DNA from: Rhodococcus sovatensis
Lineage (GTDB): Bacteria > Actinomycetota > Actinomycetes > Mycobacteriales > Mycobacteriaceae
NCBI RefSeq assembly: GCF_037327425.1
Contig: NZ_CP147846.1
Span: 3,906,001 to 3,970,000 of the forward strand
DNA length: 64,000 bases
Direction of reading: 5' to 3'
In this document: positions 1 through 8,530 of the stretch, piece after piece
Layout: the number at the start of each line of letters is the position of its first letter
Numbering within the stretch: the first letter of the stretch is position 1
Made by a program: the position numbers and the translations under genes
The notes under the pieces: model-generated
Database searches by the model: none
Seen by the model: only the letters and a program-made list of their open reading frames with translations
What the model was told of the DNA's origin: nothing

Positions 1-417
1 CAGGCGGTAATTCTCACCGCCATCGTCATCACCATGGGTATCGCGGCGTTCGTACTCGCGCTGGCGTACCGCTCGTTCACGCTCAACACCAAGGACGACG
101 TCGAGAACGACCCGGAGGACACGAAGGTCTCCAAGCGTCGATCCATGGCCGAGGCCCCCGACCGCGACCGCTCGGACGACCCGGTCACCGGCGAGCCGAG
201 CTTCGGCGGCGACGCGTTCGACTCTCGCGGCAACCCCATCCCGATCGAGGAATTGAAGAACATCGAAGATCTCGAATGCTACGAGGATCTGCACGAAGGA
301 GACTTCGACGATGACGACGAGGAACCCGAGATGCGCGGTCTCGACGGCATCGACAGTGCGCTGAAAGACACCAGCGCAAGAGAAGACAACACCGGCTCGA
401 AGGGAGACGAAAAATGA
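1..417 (+). CDS. mrpC: Mrp/Mnh cation:proton antiporter subunit C, C-terminal part
   Basis: The 5' end lies outside the window. The reading frame is open from base 1 (QAVILTAIVITMGIAAFVLA...), giving the last transmembrane helix of a NuoK-like subunit followed by a hydrophilic, strongly acidic tail of about 110 residues (runs such as DFDDDDEEPE). Subunit C is part of the membrane Na+(K+)/H+ antiporter complex used in pH and sodium homeostasis. Identification rests mainly on position: its stop overlaps the mrpD start (ATGA at 414-417) and D, E, F and G follow in the usual order. The long acidic cytosolic tail is longer than in textbook MrpC and appears to be an actinobacterial extension. Confidence 0.85.
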   Translation, partial: QAVILTAIVITMGIAAFVLALAYRSFTLNTKDDVENDPEDTKVSKRRSMAEAPDRDRSDDPVTGEPSFGGDAFDSRGNPIPIEELKNIEDLECYEDLHEGDFDDDDEEPEMRGLDGIDSALKDTSAREDNTGSKGDEK

Positions 418-2054
418 CCGTCTCCACAGGCGCAATCGACGTCCTCACGCCGCTACCGGTTCTGATCCCACTGTTCGCGGCAGCTCTCACGCTCGTCGCG
501 GGTCGGCGTCCTCGGGTTCAGCGATTCATTACCGTCGTGGCACTCGTTGCCGTCGTTGCGGTGTCCGGAGCCCTGCTCTACCTGGCAGATCGCGACGGCA
601 CGTCCGCGCTGCAGGTCGGCGGATGGGACTCCCCCATCGGAATCTCACTCGTCGTGGATCGACTCGCTGCGATGATGCTGGTCATCAGCTCGATCGTGCT
701 GCTCGCCGTCATGATCTACTCGATCGGGCAGGGCATTCGCGACGGCAGTGAGAACCAGCCTGTGTCCATCTTCTTGCCCACCTATCTCGCACTGACCGCG
801 GGCATCTGCAACGCGTTTCTCGCCGGCGACCTGTTCAATCTGTTCGTCGGCTTCGAAGTACTGCTCGCGGCATCGTTCGTTCTGCTCACCCTCGGTGCCA
901 GCGCGGACCGAGTGCGCGCAGGTGTCTCGTACGTCATGGTGTCGATGGTGTCCTCGCTGATCTTCTTGGTCGGCATCGCCCTGGTATACGGCGCCACCCG
1001 GACGCTGAACCTGGCGCACATCGCGGTGCGGATGGACGACATCCCGTCGGGTACGAGAACCGCGATCTTCGCCGTCCTGCTGGTTGCGTTCGGCATCAAA
1101 GCTGCGGTGTTCCCTCTGTCGACGTGGCTGCCCGACTCCTACCCGACCGCACCGGCACCTGTCACCGCGGTATTCGCCGGGTTGCTGACGAAAGTCGGTG
1201 TGTACGCCATCATTCGCGCGCACACTCTGCTGTTCCCCGACGGATCACTCGACAACGTTCTGATGGTGTGCGGGCTGCTCACGATGCTCGTCGGCATCTT
1301 CGGTTCCATCGCACAGAGCGACATCAAACGACTCTTGTCGTTCACCCTCGTCAGCCACATCGGCTACATGGTGTTCGGCGTCGCACTGTCGACGCAGTCG
1401 GGATTGTCCGGCGCCATCTATTACGTAGCGCACCACATCATCGTGCAGACGACGCTCTTCCTCGTTGTGGGTCTGATCGAGCGTCAGGCAGGATCATCGT
1501 CACTGCGGCGACTCGGTGGCCTCGCTGCCGCAAGTCCCGTGGTCGCCATCCTGTTCCTGGTCCCTGCACTGAATCTCGGTGGTATTCCGCCGTTCTCCGG
1601 ATTCATCGGCAAGGTTGCTCTTCTGCAGGCCGGTAGTGCACAGGGCAGCGTGTTGGCGTGGATTCTCGTTGCAGGCGGAACTGTCACCAGCCTCCTGACG
1701 CTGTACGTCGTAGCCCGCGTCTGGACCAAGGCATTCTGGCGGGCTCGCGCCGACGCACCCGAGGGCGACCTGGCGGACAACAGCCCTTCTGCTCTCATCG
1801 ACGATTCCAGCGACATCCAGCTCGCCGACCGCGAGGACGTCGGCCGCATTCCGGCCTTCATGCTCATCCCGACCGCAGGGCTCGTTATCGTAGGACTGGC
1901 GCTGACGGTATTCGCTGGTCGGATCATCGACATCAGCGACCGGGCAGCTGTCGACCTGCGTGACCGGTCGGTCTACATCGACGCGGTCCGAGGCGCGGAG
2001 TTCGTCGGGGACCGGTTGACAGACCGGATCGCCGGAGAAGAGGCAGGACGATGA
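414..2054 (+). CDS. mrpD: Mrp/Mnh antiporter subunit D (NuoM/N-like)
   Basis: A 546-residue polytopic membrane protein with about 14 hydrophobic helices, homologous to complex I proton-pumping subunits. It shows typical proton-antiporter family segments: LFNLFVGFEVLLAASF around residue 140, then a conserved lysine in a helix (VAFGIKAAVFPLSTWLPDSYP, about 225-245), and SDIKRLLSFTLVSHIGYM (about 300-320). It would form one of the two proton-translocating modules of the Mrp complex. It overlaps mrpC and mrpE by four bases at both ends, so it is translationally coupled. A hydrophilic insertion lies near residues 445-475 before the last helix. Confidence 0.95.
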   Translation: MTVSTGAIDVLTPLPVLIPLFAAALTLVAGRRPRVQRFITVVALVAVVAVSGALLYLADRDGTSALQVGGWDSPIGISLVVDRLAAMMLVISSIVLLAVMIYSIGQGIRDGSENQPVSIFLPTYLALTAGICNAFLAGDLFNLFVGFEVLLAASFVLLTLGASADRVRAGVSYVMVSMVSSLIFLVGIALVYGATRTLNLAHIAVRMDDIPSGTRTAIFAVLLVAFGIKAAVFPLSTWLPDSYPTAPAPVTAVFAGLLTKVGVYAIIRAHTLLFPDGSLDNVLMVCGLLTMLVGIFGSIAQSDIKRLLSFTLVSHIGYMVFGVALSTQSGLSGAIYYVAHHIIVQTTLFLVVGLIERQAGSSSLRRLGGLAAASPVVAILFLVPALNLGGIPPFSGFIGKVALLQAGSAQGSVLAWILVAGGTVTSLLTLYVVARVWTKAFWRARADAPEGDLADNSPSALIDDSSDIQLADREDVGRIPAFMLIPTAGLVIVGLALTVFAGRIIDISDRAAVDLRDRSVYIDAVRGAEFVGDRLTDRIAGEEAGR

Positions 2055-2695
2055 AAATTCTGAATCGCTTTCTGCTGCTTCGTCTCTGGACGCTCGCCTG
2101 GTTGACCGCCGTGTGGGTGCTGTTGTGGGGCAACGTCAGTGTCGCCAATGTGCTGGGCGGAATCGTCGTCGGGCTCGGCATCATGGTGTTGCTACCGCTT
2201 CCGAAGGTGCCGGTCGAGGGCCGGGTCCACCTGTTGTCGCTGATCAAACTCCTCGGCGTATTCCTGTACTACGCAGCCGAATCCAGCCTCAGTGTGGCGT
2301 GGCTGGCAATCAGACCGAAGGCACCGCCTGTAACAGGCGTCCTGCGGTGCCGCCTCGCGATCAAATCCGACTTGGTGCTGACCCTGTGCGTCGACGCATT
2401 GAATCTGATCCCCGGCACGATGGTCCTCGAGATCGATCAGACTCGCAGACTGGTCTACGTGCACGTCCTCGACATGGGCACCCAAAAGTCGGTCGATTCC
2501 TTCTACCGTTCGGTGCGAAGACTGGAGAAACTCTTCATCGCAGCCTTCGAGCGGGACTCCGACTGGAAGCCGAGCCCCTTGCACTTCCAGGAGTACGAGC
2601 GGTACCACGGAGTTGTCGGCGACGAGTCGACGCCGCTCGACAAGCGCCGCGACGACAAGAAGATCGACGACGAACGAAAGGGGGACTGGACGTGA
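2051..2695 (+). CDS. mrpE: Mrp/Mnh antiporter subunit E
   Basis: This 214-residue protein has two or three N-terminal transmembrane helices (residues about 10-75) and then the MrpE soluble domain, recognisable by LTLCVDALNLIPGTMVLEID and the following YVHVLDM. MrpE is a small structural subunit of the Mrp antiporter complex. The start ATG overlaps the mrpD stop (ATGA, 2051-2054) and its own stop overlaps the mrpF GTG start. The last 40 residues are very charged (EYERYHGVVGDESTPLDKRR...), probably a cytosolic tail. Confidence 0.93.
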   Translation: MKILNRFLLLRLWTLAWLTAVWVLLWGNVSVANVLGGIVVGLGIMVLLPLPKVPVEGRVHLLSLIKLLGVFLYYAAESSLSVAWLAIRPKAPPVTGVLRCRLAIKSDLVLTLCVDALNLIPGTMVLEIDQTRRLVYVHVLDMGTQKSVDSFYRSVRRLEKLFIAAFERDSDWKPSPLHFQEYERYHGVVGDESTPLDKRRDDKKIDDERKGDWT

Positions 2696-2949
2696 CGATC
2701 GTTCTCGCGATTTCCGGAATCCTGCTCATCGGTGCCGCGATCATAACCGCATACCGATTGCTCGACGGACCGACCACGCTGGATCGACTCGTGGCGATGG
2801 ACACCATCCTCGCGGTCTCGATGTGCGGCCTGGCCGTGTGGTCTGTCTACAGCCTCGACACCACGATCGTGCCCGCCATCGTCGCGCTGTCGCTGGTGAG
2901 TTTCGTCGGTTCGGTCAGCGTCGCACGATTCAGAGTGAGGGACGAATGA
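2692..2949 (+). CDS. mrpF: Mrp/Mnh antiporter subunit F
   Basis: An 85-residue protein with three hydrophobic helices and the MrpF signature GPTTLDRLVAMDTI (residues about 25-38). The start is the GTG at 2692, which overlaps the mrpE stop as GTGA; upstream codons in the same frame belong to the mrpE shadow. Its stop overlaps the ATG of mrpG (ATGA at 2946-2949). MrpF is a small membrane subunit needed for assembly of the antiporter. Confidence 0.93.
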   Translation: MTIVLAISGILLIGAAIITAYRLLDGPTTLDRLVAMDTILAVSMCGLAVWSVYSLDTTIVPAIVALSLVSFVGSVSVARFRVRDE

Positions 2950-3284
2950 ACGCAATTCTCGAAGTTGTCTCGGCGATCCTGATTCTGCTGGGAGCGATTC
3001 TGGCGTTCACTGCAGCAGTCGGCATCGTCCGATTCCCCGACACGCTCTCCCGGATGCACGCCGCAACGAAACCTCAGGTGGTCGGTCTCTTCCTGGTGCT
3101 CGTCGGCGCAATAATTCAGCTGCGCGGCAACGTCGACATCTGGATGCTGGTGTTGGTCGGGGTCTTCACCATTGTCACGGCACCGGTCATCGCACATACC
3201 GTCGGACGCGTCGCCTATCGGGAACAACGTGGCCGAGACGGTCTGCTCATCATCAACGAGATGGAGCCCGACGAGCAGAACTGA
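2946..3284 (+). CDS. mrpG: Mrp/Mnh antiporter subunit G
   Basis: A 112-residue membrane protein with three helices and the conserved MrpG segment VGIVRFPDTLSRMHAATKPQ (about residues 25-44). It closes the mrp operon. The start ATG at 2946 overlaps the mrpF stop. The 3' end overlaps the end of the convergent PAP2 gene by 32 bases, so no terminator separates the two units. Confidence 0.94.
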   Translation: MNAILEVVSAILILLGAILAFTAAVGIVRFPDTLSRMHAATKPQVVGLFLVLVGAIIQLRGNVDIWMLVLVGVFTIVTAPVIAHTVGRVAYREQRGRDGLLIINEMEPDEQN

Positions 3285-4614
3285 ATGTCTCCTCGCCCGC
3301 CCGTCCACCCCAGATCGCGAGCGCGGACCCGGGGGCAGCGAAGAACGTTGCGTAGAACATCCCGACGACCGATCCCATCAGCACAACGATCGCGGGGCCG
3401 AACAGTTCGGGGTAGGTCCCGATCGGCACCGCCAGGTACCGGTAGCTCAGCAGCAATGTGAGCATGACCGTGGATCCGTAGGCGACCAGCCTGATCCGTC
3501 CGCGGTCCCAGCCACGCTCGGGATCGCGGAGGATCGACTCGAGCGTCAGACACAGCACTACCCCCGCGACCAGATCGACGCCGTAGTGATAGCCGAAACC
3601 CAATGTCGCCGCCAGCGTGCACACGAGCCACGCGGTTCCGCCCCACTGCATCCACCACGGACCTCGCCGGGAGTGGATGAACAGACTGAGCGCCCATGCC
3701 GTATGCAGGCTGGGCATGCAGTTGCGCGGGGTTTCCCCGTCAAAGCCGATTTCCGACGGCGACGTGTCGAACGGCACCACCGTCGGCCAGAGATTTGCGA
3801 TCTGAAAACCGTCGCCCGCGGGACCGAACGCGAACATGGGTCCGACGACCGGAAACAGGATGTAGAAGATCGGGCCGACCAGCCCGATCAACAGAAATGT
3901 CCGTACCAGGTGGTGCGTGGGCCACGGGCGACCGGAGGCGACGCCACGCAGTTGATAGATGGCGATGGCGATGGCGGCGACCGGCAGCTGGATGTAGACC
4001 CAATGCAACACCGCGTACGCGCCTGGTCCGAGAATCTCGAGCCAATTGGCCACCACCCACGACGGGTTCCCGAGCGCATGGTCGGCGAGCTGGGCGTACT
4101 CGTCGAGGACGTACGGGCGCACGATGGTCGTGATCTGCAGCCACGCGTCGCCTGCCTTCGTGGCCAAGATGAGCAGTCCGCCGAGGCATACCGACCTGAT
4201 CCCGCTCACGTCTCTGTGCCACACCGTGTACACCGCGAGGCCGGCCAACACGATGACTGCGCCGTTGCCAACAGCGAACGGTCGGCCGGCGTCGAGTCTG
4301 AGAATGGCGCCGACGACATCTATTGCCACGGCCAGGGACAGCGCCCAGATCCGCGTCCGGACGTTCACCCCGACCAAAGCCAACGCCAGGCCGCCCCACG
4401 GGACAGCCATCGACTTCGGGGTTCCGGCGATGTCGTTCCACATACTTGGAACGGGGCCTGGGAACCCTTTGATCATCGCCGCAATCTGCAATGCACCGAG
4501 GAACAGCACGACGGCGACGGCACCGAGTCCATACAGGCGCAGGTTGCTGCGCCCATCCGAGCGCCCATCCGAGCGCGCAGCCGCGCGTGTCTTCCTCTCA
4601 TCCCCCTGCAGCAC
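3253..4614 (-). CDS. PAP2 superfamily membrane phosphatase/phosphotransferase
   Basis: A 453-residue polytopic protein with about ten hydrophobic segments. The PAP2 active-site motifs are visible: NCMPSLHTAW near residue 290 and GYHYGVDLVAG near residue 345, matching the C(x)PSLH and HxxxD boxes of the PAP2_3 branch (Aur1/inositol-phosphotransferase-like) rather than the classical PSGH form. It probably dephosphorylates or transfers a phospho-alcohol headgroup on an isoprenoid or lipid at the outer face of the membrane; the substrate cannot be read from sequence. The start is a GTG. It is the last gene of the minus-strand series DUF3263-LytR_C-sodC-ybdK, 47 bp downstream of ybdK. Confidence 0.85.
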   Translation of the reverse strand: MLQGDERKTRAAARSDGRSDGRSNLRLYGLGAVAVVLFLGALQIAAMIKGFPGPVPSMWNDIAGTPKSMAVPWGGLALALVGVNVRTRIWALSLAVAIDVVGAILRLDAGRPFAVGNGAVIVLAGLAVYTVWHRDVSGIRSVCLGGLLILATKAGDAWLQITTIVRPYVLDEYAQLADHALGNPSWVVANWLEILGPGAYAVLHWVYIQLPVAAIAIAIYQLRGVASGRPWPTHHLVRTFLLIGLVGPIFYILFPVVGPMFAFGPAGDGFQIANLWPTVVPFDTSPSEIGFDGETPRNCMPSLHTAWALSLFIHSRRGPWWMQWGGTAWLVCTLAATLGFGYHYGVDLVAGVVLCLTLESILRDPERGWDRGRIRLVAYGSTVMLTLLLSYRYLAVPIGTYPELFGPAIVVLMGSVVGMFYATFFAAPGSALAIWGGRAGEETFSSARRAPSR

Positions 4615-4661
4615 GCCGCTTATCGTAAACGGTAGATGAACAGTTGTTTACATCGAGACGG

Positions 4662-5927
4662 TCACGATTGTTTCAAATCGGTGACGAGCGACTCGACGAC
4701 CGCGCGCAGATCTCCGTCCGATTCGGCGGCGACGCGTCGCTGCCGCTGATACGACGCACCACGCCGGGGGATGTCGGCGACCGAAGCGAGTTCGTCAGCA
4801 CATCCGAGACGAACCGCTGTCGGAGTCAGCCGCTCGAGTAGATCGTTCAGATCGTCGGTGACGAGGCGTTCGTTGCTGTTCGCGTCGAGGATGATCTCGG
4901 CGTCGAGCCCGTAGCGTGCGGCCCTCCACTTGTTCTCCTGAACGTGCCACGGTGGCATGCTCGGGAGCTGTTCGCCTGCTTCGAGGCGCTCGTCCAGATC
5001 GACGATGAGGCAGTGCGTCAGGGCAACCAGCGCGGCCAGCTCACGTTTGGTGGACGCGCCGTCGCACACTCGAACCTCGATGGTCCCCCACCTCGGAGCG
5101 GGTCGGATATCCCAGTGCAGGCCGCCGAGTTGTTCTATGACGCCGGTTTTCATCTGGTCGCGGACGAAACCCTCGAACTGTGCCCAGTCCTCGAACTGAA
5201 ACGGCAGACCTGCGGTGGGGAGCTGCTGAAACATCAGCGCCCGGTTGCTTGCATAACCGGTGTCGTTGCCGGCCCAGATCGGCGACGATGCCGACAGCGC
5301 CAGCAGATGAGGGTACTGAAGCAGCAACGAGTTGAGAATCGGAAAGACCTTGTCCTGGGACGAAACCCCGACATGGACGTGCACGCCCCAGATGAGCATC
5401 TGCCGTCCCCACCACTGGGTACGCGCGATCAGCTCGTCGTAGCTCGGGGACCTCGTCAGCACCTGGGTCGACCATTCGGCAAACGGGTGCGTTCCAGCGG
5501 AGACAAGTTCGATTCCCAGTGGATGTGCCGCTCGACGAACGAGATCGAGTGATTCCCCGAGGTCGTCCATCGCCTCGCCGACGTTCTCACACACACCGGT
5601 GACGAGTTCGACCGTGTTGCGGAGAAGCTCCTTGGTAACCCGAGGGGTCTCGGAGCCGACCAACTCGGTGATGCCGTCCATGACCTCGGCAGCCGAATTG
5701 ACGAGGTCGAGTGATCCGTTGTCCACCAACGCAATTTCCCATTCGACGCCGAGAGTCGGACGGGGCGAGCTGTTGAAATGGATGGCAGGAGCGGAGCCCG
5801 CGGAGCGACCAGAAGGCACAGGAGCGGAGCCCGCGGAGCGACCAGAAGGCACAGGAGCGGAGCCCGCGGAGCGACCAGAAGGCACAGGAGCGGAGCCCGC
5901 GGAGCCGGGCGGGCTTGTGGGGGTCAC
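4662..5927 (-). CDS. Carboxylate-amine ligase, YbdK/GCS2 family
   Basis: A 421-residue member of the glutamate-cysteine ligase type 2 family (E. coli YbdK, M. tuberculosis Rv0433). Recognisable segments are PTLGVEWEIALVD near residue 55, MLIWGVHVHVGVSSQDKVFP near 175, and RPAPRWGTIEVRVCDG near 280. Family members show weak ATP-dependent glutamate-cysteine ligase activity. The GTG start follows the sodC stop codon directly, with no gap. Residues about 8-45 are three perfect copies of an 11-residue Ser/Ala/Pro/Gly repeat (GSAPVPSGRSA) absent from the family core. A GTG inside each repeat could be the true start, so the N-terminus is uncertain. Confidence 0.88.
   Translation of the reverse strand: MTPTSPPGSAGSAPVPSGRSAGSAPVPSGRSAGSAPVPSGRSAGSAPAIHFNSSPRPTLGVEWEIALVDNGSLDLVNSAAEVMDGITELVGSETPRVTKELLRNTVELVTGVCENVGEAMDDLGESLDLVRRAAHPLGIELVSAGTHPFAEWSTQVLTRSPSYDELIARTQWWGRQMLIWGVHVHVGVSSQDKVFPILNSLLLQYPHLLALSASSPIWAGNDTGYASNRALMFQQLPTAGLPFQFEDWAQFEGFVRDQMKTGVIEQLGGLHWDIRPAPRWGTIEVRVCDGASTKRELAALVALTHCLIVDLDERLEAGEQLPSMPPWHVQENKWRAARYGLDAEIILDANSNERLVTDDLNDLLERLTPTAVRLGCADELASVADIPRRGASYQRQRRVAAESDGDLRAVVESLVTDLKQS
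5788..5905. repeat. 33-bp tandem repeat (VNTR-like), 3.6 copies
   Basis: Three identical 33-bp units (5788-5820, 5821-5853, 5854-5886) plus a 19-bp partial unit, beginning GGAGCGGAGCCCGCGGAGC. The unit length is a multiple of three, so the ybdK frame stays open whatever the copy number. Complete identity between copies points to recent expansion or homogenisation. It lies at the sodC/ybdK junction. Confidence 0.95.
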
Positions 5928-6620
5928 CTAGCCCAGGACCGCGCAGGCGACGCGCCCGCCGGCATCTCCGGTCGTCATAGTGGTCATGTCGGGCACTGAG
6001 GCGCCGTCGGCCAACGTGTAGCGGGGCGGGATGTTCGCGAAGTTGTCCGCTCCTGCGTGGATGATGATCGAGCGTCCACCGTCGGCGCGCAGGTCGTCGA
6101 GCGTCACCGCGTCGGTCGTCGTGACGAGCTTGCCCGTGCCGTCTTGGCCGACCTGCAGTGACGTGAGGTCTCCGCTGGCGGGATGCTCGGTGCGGCCGTC
6201 GAGCTGGAGGTGCCCTCCTGCGGACAGGAAGTCACCGGGCGCGCCGCCTGCTGGAGCAACCGAATTCGGTTCGCATACGCCGGTGGCGTGAATGTGAAGT
6301 CCGTGGAAGCCGGGAGTCATGTCCTCGGCCTCGACGGTGATGACCAGGTGATCGTTCTCTTCGACGATGGAAACGGTGCCGACTGCGGTGCCCTCGGCGT
6401 TCTCGAACTCTGCTTCCATCTCCGACTCCGGAGCGTCTGCTGCCACGCCTTCTGCGCTCGGATCCTCGTGGCCCGTCCACACCGGCGGCGTCGTGCCGGG
6501 CACGTCGGACGGCGTTTCGGGAGCGGTGCACGCGACCAAGCCGAACGCAGCGACGGCGACGAGAGGTGTCGCGAGGCGCAAGGAGCGGAATCCCGATCGG
6601 GCTGTACTGGTCGGTGCCAT
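5928..6620 (-). CDS. sodC: Cu/Zn superoxide dismutase, lipoprotein
   Basis: A 230-residue exported Cu/Zn SOD that converts superoxide to peroxide and oxygen outside the membrane. An N-terminal hydrophobic stretch ends in a lipobox-like LVAC (about residues 28-31). The copper/zinc ligands are visible as HGLHIHATGVC, GGHLQ, and IIHAGADNF. The two cysteines that form the conserved disulfide are in GVCEP and RVACAV near the end. The ATG at 6620 was chosen because GGAGCT precedes it and the signal sequence starts there; an in-frame start 75 bp upstream gives an unlikely extension. The order DUF3263, LytR_C protein, sodC, ybdK matches Rv0430-Rv0433 from memory. Confidence 0.93.
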   Translation of the reverse strand: MAPTSTARSGFRSLRLATPLVAVAAFGLVACTAPETPSDVPGTTPPVWTGHEDPSAEGVAADAPESEMEAEFENAEGTAVGTVSIVEENDHLVITVEAEDMTPGFHGLHIHATGVCEPNSVAPAGGAPGDFLSAGGHLQLDGRTEHPASGDLTSLQVGQDGTGKLVTTTDAVTLDDLRADGGRSIIIHAGADNFANIPPRYTLADGASVPDMTTMTTGDAGGRVACAVLG

Positions 6621-6735
6621 GGAAAAAGCTCCTTCGTGGGGCCGGCTGGACGTTGCGTCGATCATAACTATGCCCGGTAGTAGTACTTCACTCACAGTGT
6701 TGTCGAGACAGAACTGCGTTGTTGGAGCAGAACCG

Positions 6736-7269
6736 TCACTGGGTGACCATCACGATCACGCCGTTGCCGAAGCCGGTGATGGTGGCAGGCAGTGCTGCGG
6801 CTCTCGCACCGAGCTGCTGGGCGATCTCCTGGGCTGCGTCGTCGGCGCCTGCAGCGGTGCCGTAATAGACGGTGGTTGACGCGACCTGGGACTCGGCGTA
6901 GTTGCCGGTCTCGGTGATCGTCCACCCTTCGGCGGTGAGTGTCGCAGCGGTGCTGGCGGCGAGTCCGGATACGTCACTGTTGTTGAGGACTCGCACCTCG
7001 ACGTCCGACGGGTCGGCCGAGGTCGTGGGCGCAGATGATGTCGCCGAGGTGGACGCGGGTGGCGCTTGCGCGGCCTGCGATGTCGCGGGTGCCTGAGCTA
7101 CCTCGCTCGTCGCATCGGGTGCCGCTGCTTCTTCACTGCCGTCCGAGCCGGTCAACGACAGTGCACCGATCGCCGCAAACAGAATTGCGAGCGAAATGAG
7201 GACCATTGCCAATGCGCGGAGCGGAGGGCCGGACGATTCCGGATTGGGACTGCTCACACTCGAAGACAC
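6736..7269 (-). CDS. LytR C-terminal-domain protein (Rv0431-like)
   Basis: A 177-residue protein with one transmembrane helix (LRALAMVLISLAILFAAIGA, about residues 15-35), a Ser/Thr/Ala/Pro-rich linker, and a C-terminal LytR_C domain (VEVRVLNNSDVSGLAASTAATL... to the end). Such domains occur at the C-terminus of LytR-Cps2A-Psr wall-polymer ligases, but no catalytic LCP domain is present here. It is likely a membrane-anchored envelope protein. The start is uncertain: GTG at 7269 was chosen; a longer frame to 7407 overlaps the upstream DUF3263 gene, and another GTG is at 7257. Confidence 0.8.
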   Translation of the reverse strand: MSSSVSSPNPESSGPPLRALAMVLISLAILFAAIGALSLTGSDGSEEAAAPDATSEVAQAPATSQAAQAPPASTSATSSAPTTSADPSDVEVRVLNNSDVSGLAASTAATLTAEGWTITETGNYAESQVASTTVYYGTAAGADDAAQEIAQQLGARAAALPATITGFGNGVIVMVTQ

Positions 7270-7312
7270 TAGTTGATCGGCCGCCGGCTCCCTCGCCCCC
7301 CGAATGCCTACT

Positions 7313-7642
7313 TCAGACCTCGAAGCCGAGTCGCCGGGCAGCGCGAGCCTTCTGCCTACTTGCGCGGAGTCTGCGCAGCCGCTTGACCAGCATCGGATCC
7401 GCGGCAAGAGCCTCGGGACGATCGACCAGAGCGTTCAGGACCTGGTAATAGCGTGTCGCCGACATCGAGAAGAGCTCTTTGATGGCTTCTTCCTTCGCGC
7501 CGGCGTATTTCCACCACTGACGTTCGAACGACAGGATGTCATGCTCGCGTCGAGTCAGTCCGTCTTCGCCGACCTCGTTGATGTTCTGGGATTTGTCAGA
7601 CTGCTGAGACTGGTTCGAGTCACGCGCTGCTGCGCCGTCCAT
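7313..7642 (-). CDS. DUF3263 protein (Rv0430-like)
   Basis: A small basic protein of 109 residues, with GLTRREHDILSFERQWWKYA in the middle and a C-terminal run rich in Arg/Lys (VKRLRRLRASRQKARAARRL). This is the DUF3263 pattern, which resembles a sigma/HTH-like fold and suggests nucleic-acid binding. The ATG at 7642 is preceded by GAGGAG at good spacing; a GTG two codons upstream is less likely. First gene of the minus-strand series with the LytR_C protein, sodC and ybdK; divergent from def. Confidence 0.82.
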   Translation of the reverse strand: MDGAAARDSNQSQQSDKSQNINEVGEDGLTRREHDILSFERQWWKYAGAKEEAIKELFSMSATRYYQVLNALVDRPEALAADPMLVKRLRRLRASRQKARAARRLGFEV

Positions 7643-7936
7643 TCTCACTCCTCGACTTCTCGGATCCGCTCGCCGAGCGAATCCCTACTCTGTGCGTGTG
7701 CCGCTGCCCGTACCCTAGTTCCTGCTGCCCTGAATGCTGCCCGTGCCATGTCAGCCCCCCTCGAACCGCGTCGACGGACCCGAAGGCGGGAAGCCGGCAC
7801 GAATTACACGCGTGTGTTTCGGTCCTTATTCAACCACGGTGAGCACGAGCGGACGGCCGCTCACGGTAGTCGCGGCGAGTCGCGCGCGTTCACCGCGTGC
7901 ACGCTCCTCGACAGAACGCCAGTATTCTTGTCGACC
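7643..7936. other. Intergenic region between divergent DUF3263 and def genes
   Basis: This 294-bp region carries no supported gene. It must hold the promoters for both directions. I could not pick a convincing -35/-10 pair or operator by eye. Confidence 0.5.
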
Positions 7937-8530
7937 ATGGCAATTCTCCCGATCCGGATCGTCGGCGACCCGGTACTGCACACCCCCACCCAACCTGTCA
8001 CTCAGTCCCCCGAAGAGCTCGCCGACCTTATCGCGAATATGTACGAGACGCTCGCCGCCGCGAACGGTGTCGGGCTTGCCGCGAATCAGGTCGGCGAACC
8101 GCTTCGGCTGTTCATCTACGACTGCCCCGACGAGGGGCCCGACGGCACGTTGGTCCGTCGCCGAGGCGAAGTGATCAACCCGGTCCTTCAGACGTCCGCG
8201 ATTCCCGAGACCATGCCCGATCCCGATGACGACGACGAGGGTTGCTTGTCCGTACCCGGCGAGCAGTACCCGACAGGCCGCGCCGACTGGGCACGGGTCA
8301 CCGGCACCGACGCCAACGGAGACCCTGTCGATATCGAGGGCAAGGGCTTTTTTGCGCGGATGCTGCAGCACGAGGTCGGACATCTCGATGGATTCCTGTA
8401 CGTGGACGTACTGATCGGGCGGAATGCACGAGCCGCGAAGAAGGCCATCAAACGCGCCGGATGGGGCACACCAGGTCTGTCCTGGATCCCCGGCACAGTG
8501 GAGGATCCGTTCGGCCACGAGGACGACTGA
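7937..8530 (+). CDS. def: Peptide deformylase
   Basis: A 197-residue metal-dependent deformylase that removes formyl groups from nascent protein N-termini. All three family boxes are intact: GVGLAANQVG (residues about 44-53), EGCLSVPG, and QHEVGHLDG, giving the Cys and two His metal ligands and the catalytic Glu. The ATG at 7937 was chosen because the family begins at MAILPIRIVGDPVL; upstream open codons are noncoding. The C-terminal tail (KKAIKRAGWGTPGLSW...) is typical of actinobacterial deformylases. The stop is followed immediately by the GTG of the next gene. Confidence 0.97.
   Translation: MAILPIRIVGDPVLHTPTQPVTQSPEELADLIANMYETLAAANGVGLAANQVGEPLRLFIYDCPDEGPDGTLVRRRGEVINPVLQTSAIPETMPDPDDDDEGCLSVPGEQYPTGRADWARVTGTDANGDPVDIEGKGFFARMLQHEVGHLDGFLYVDVLIGRNARAAKKAIKRAGWGTPGLSWIPGTVEDPFGHEDD

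Noticed and set aside
3172..4635. Long plus-strand frame antisense to the PAP2 gene
   Set aside because: Highly charged Arg/His/Asp-rich translation without motifs; the minus strand encodes a clear PAP2 protein.
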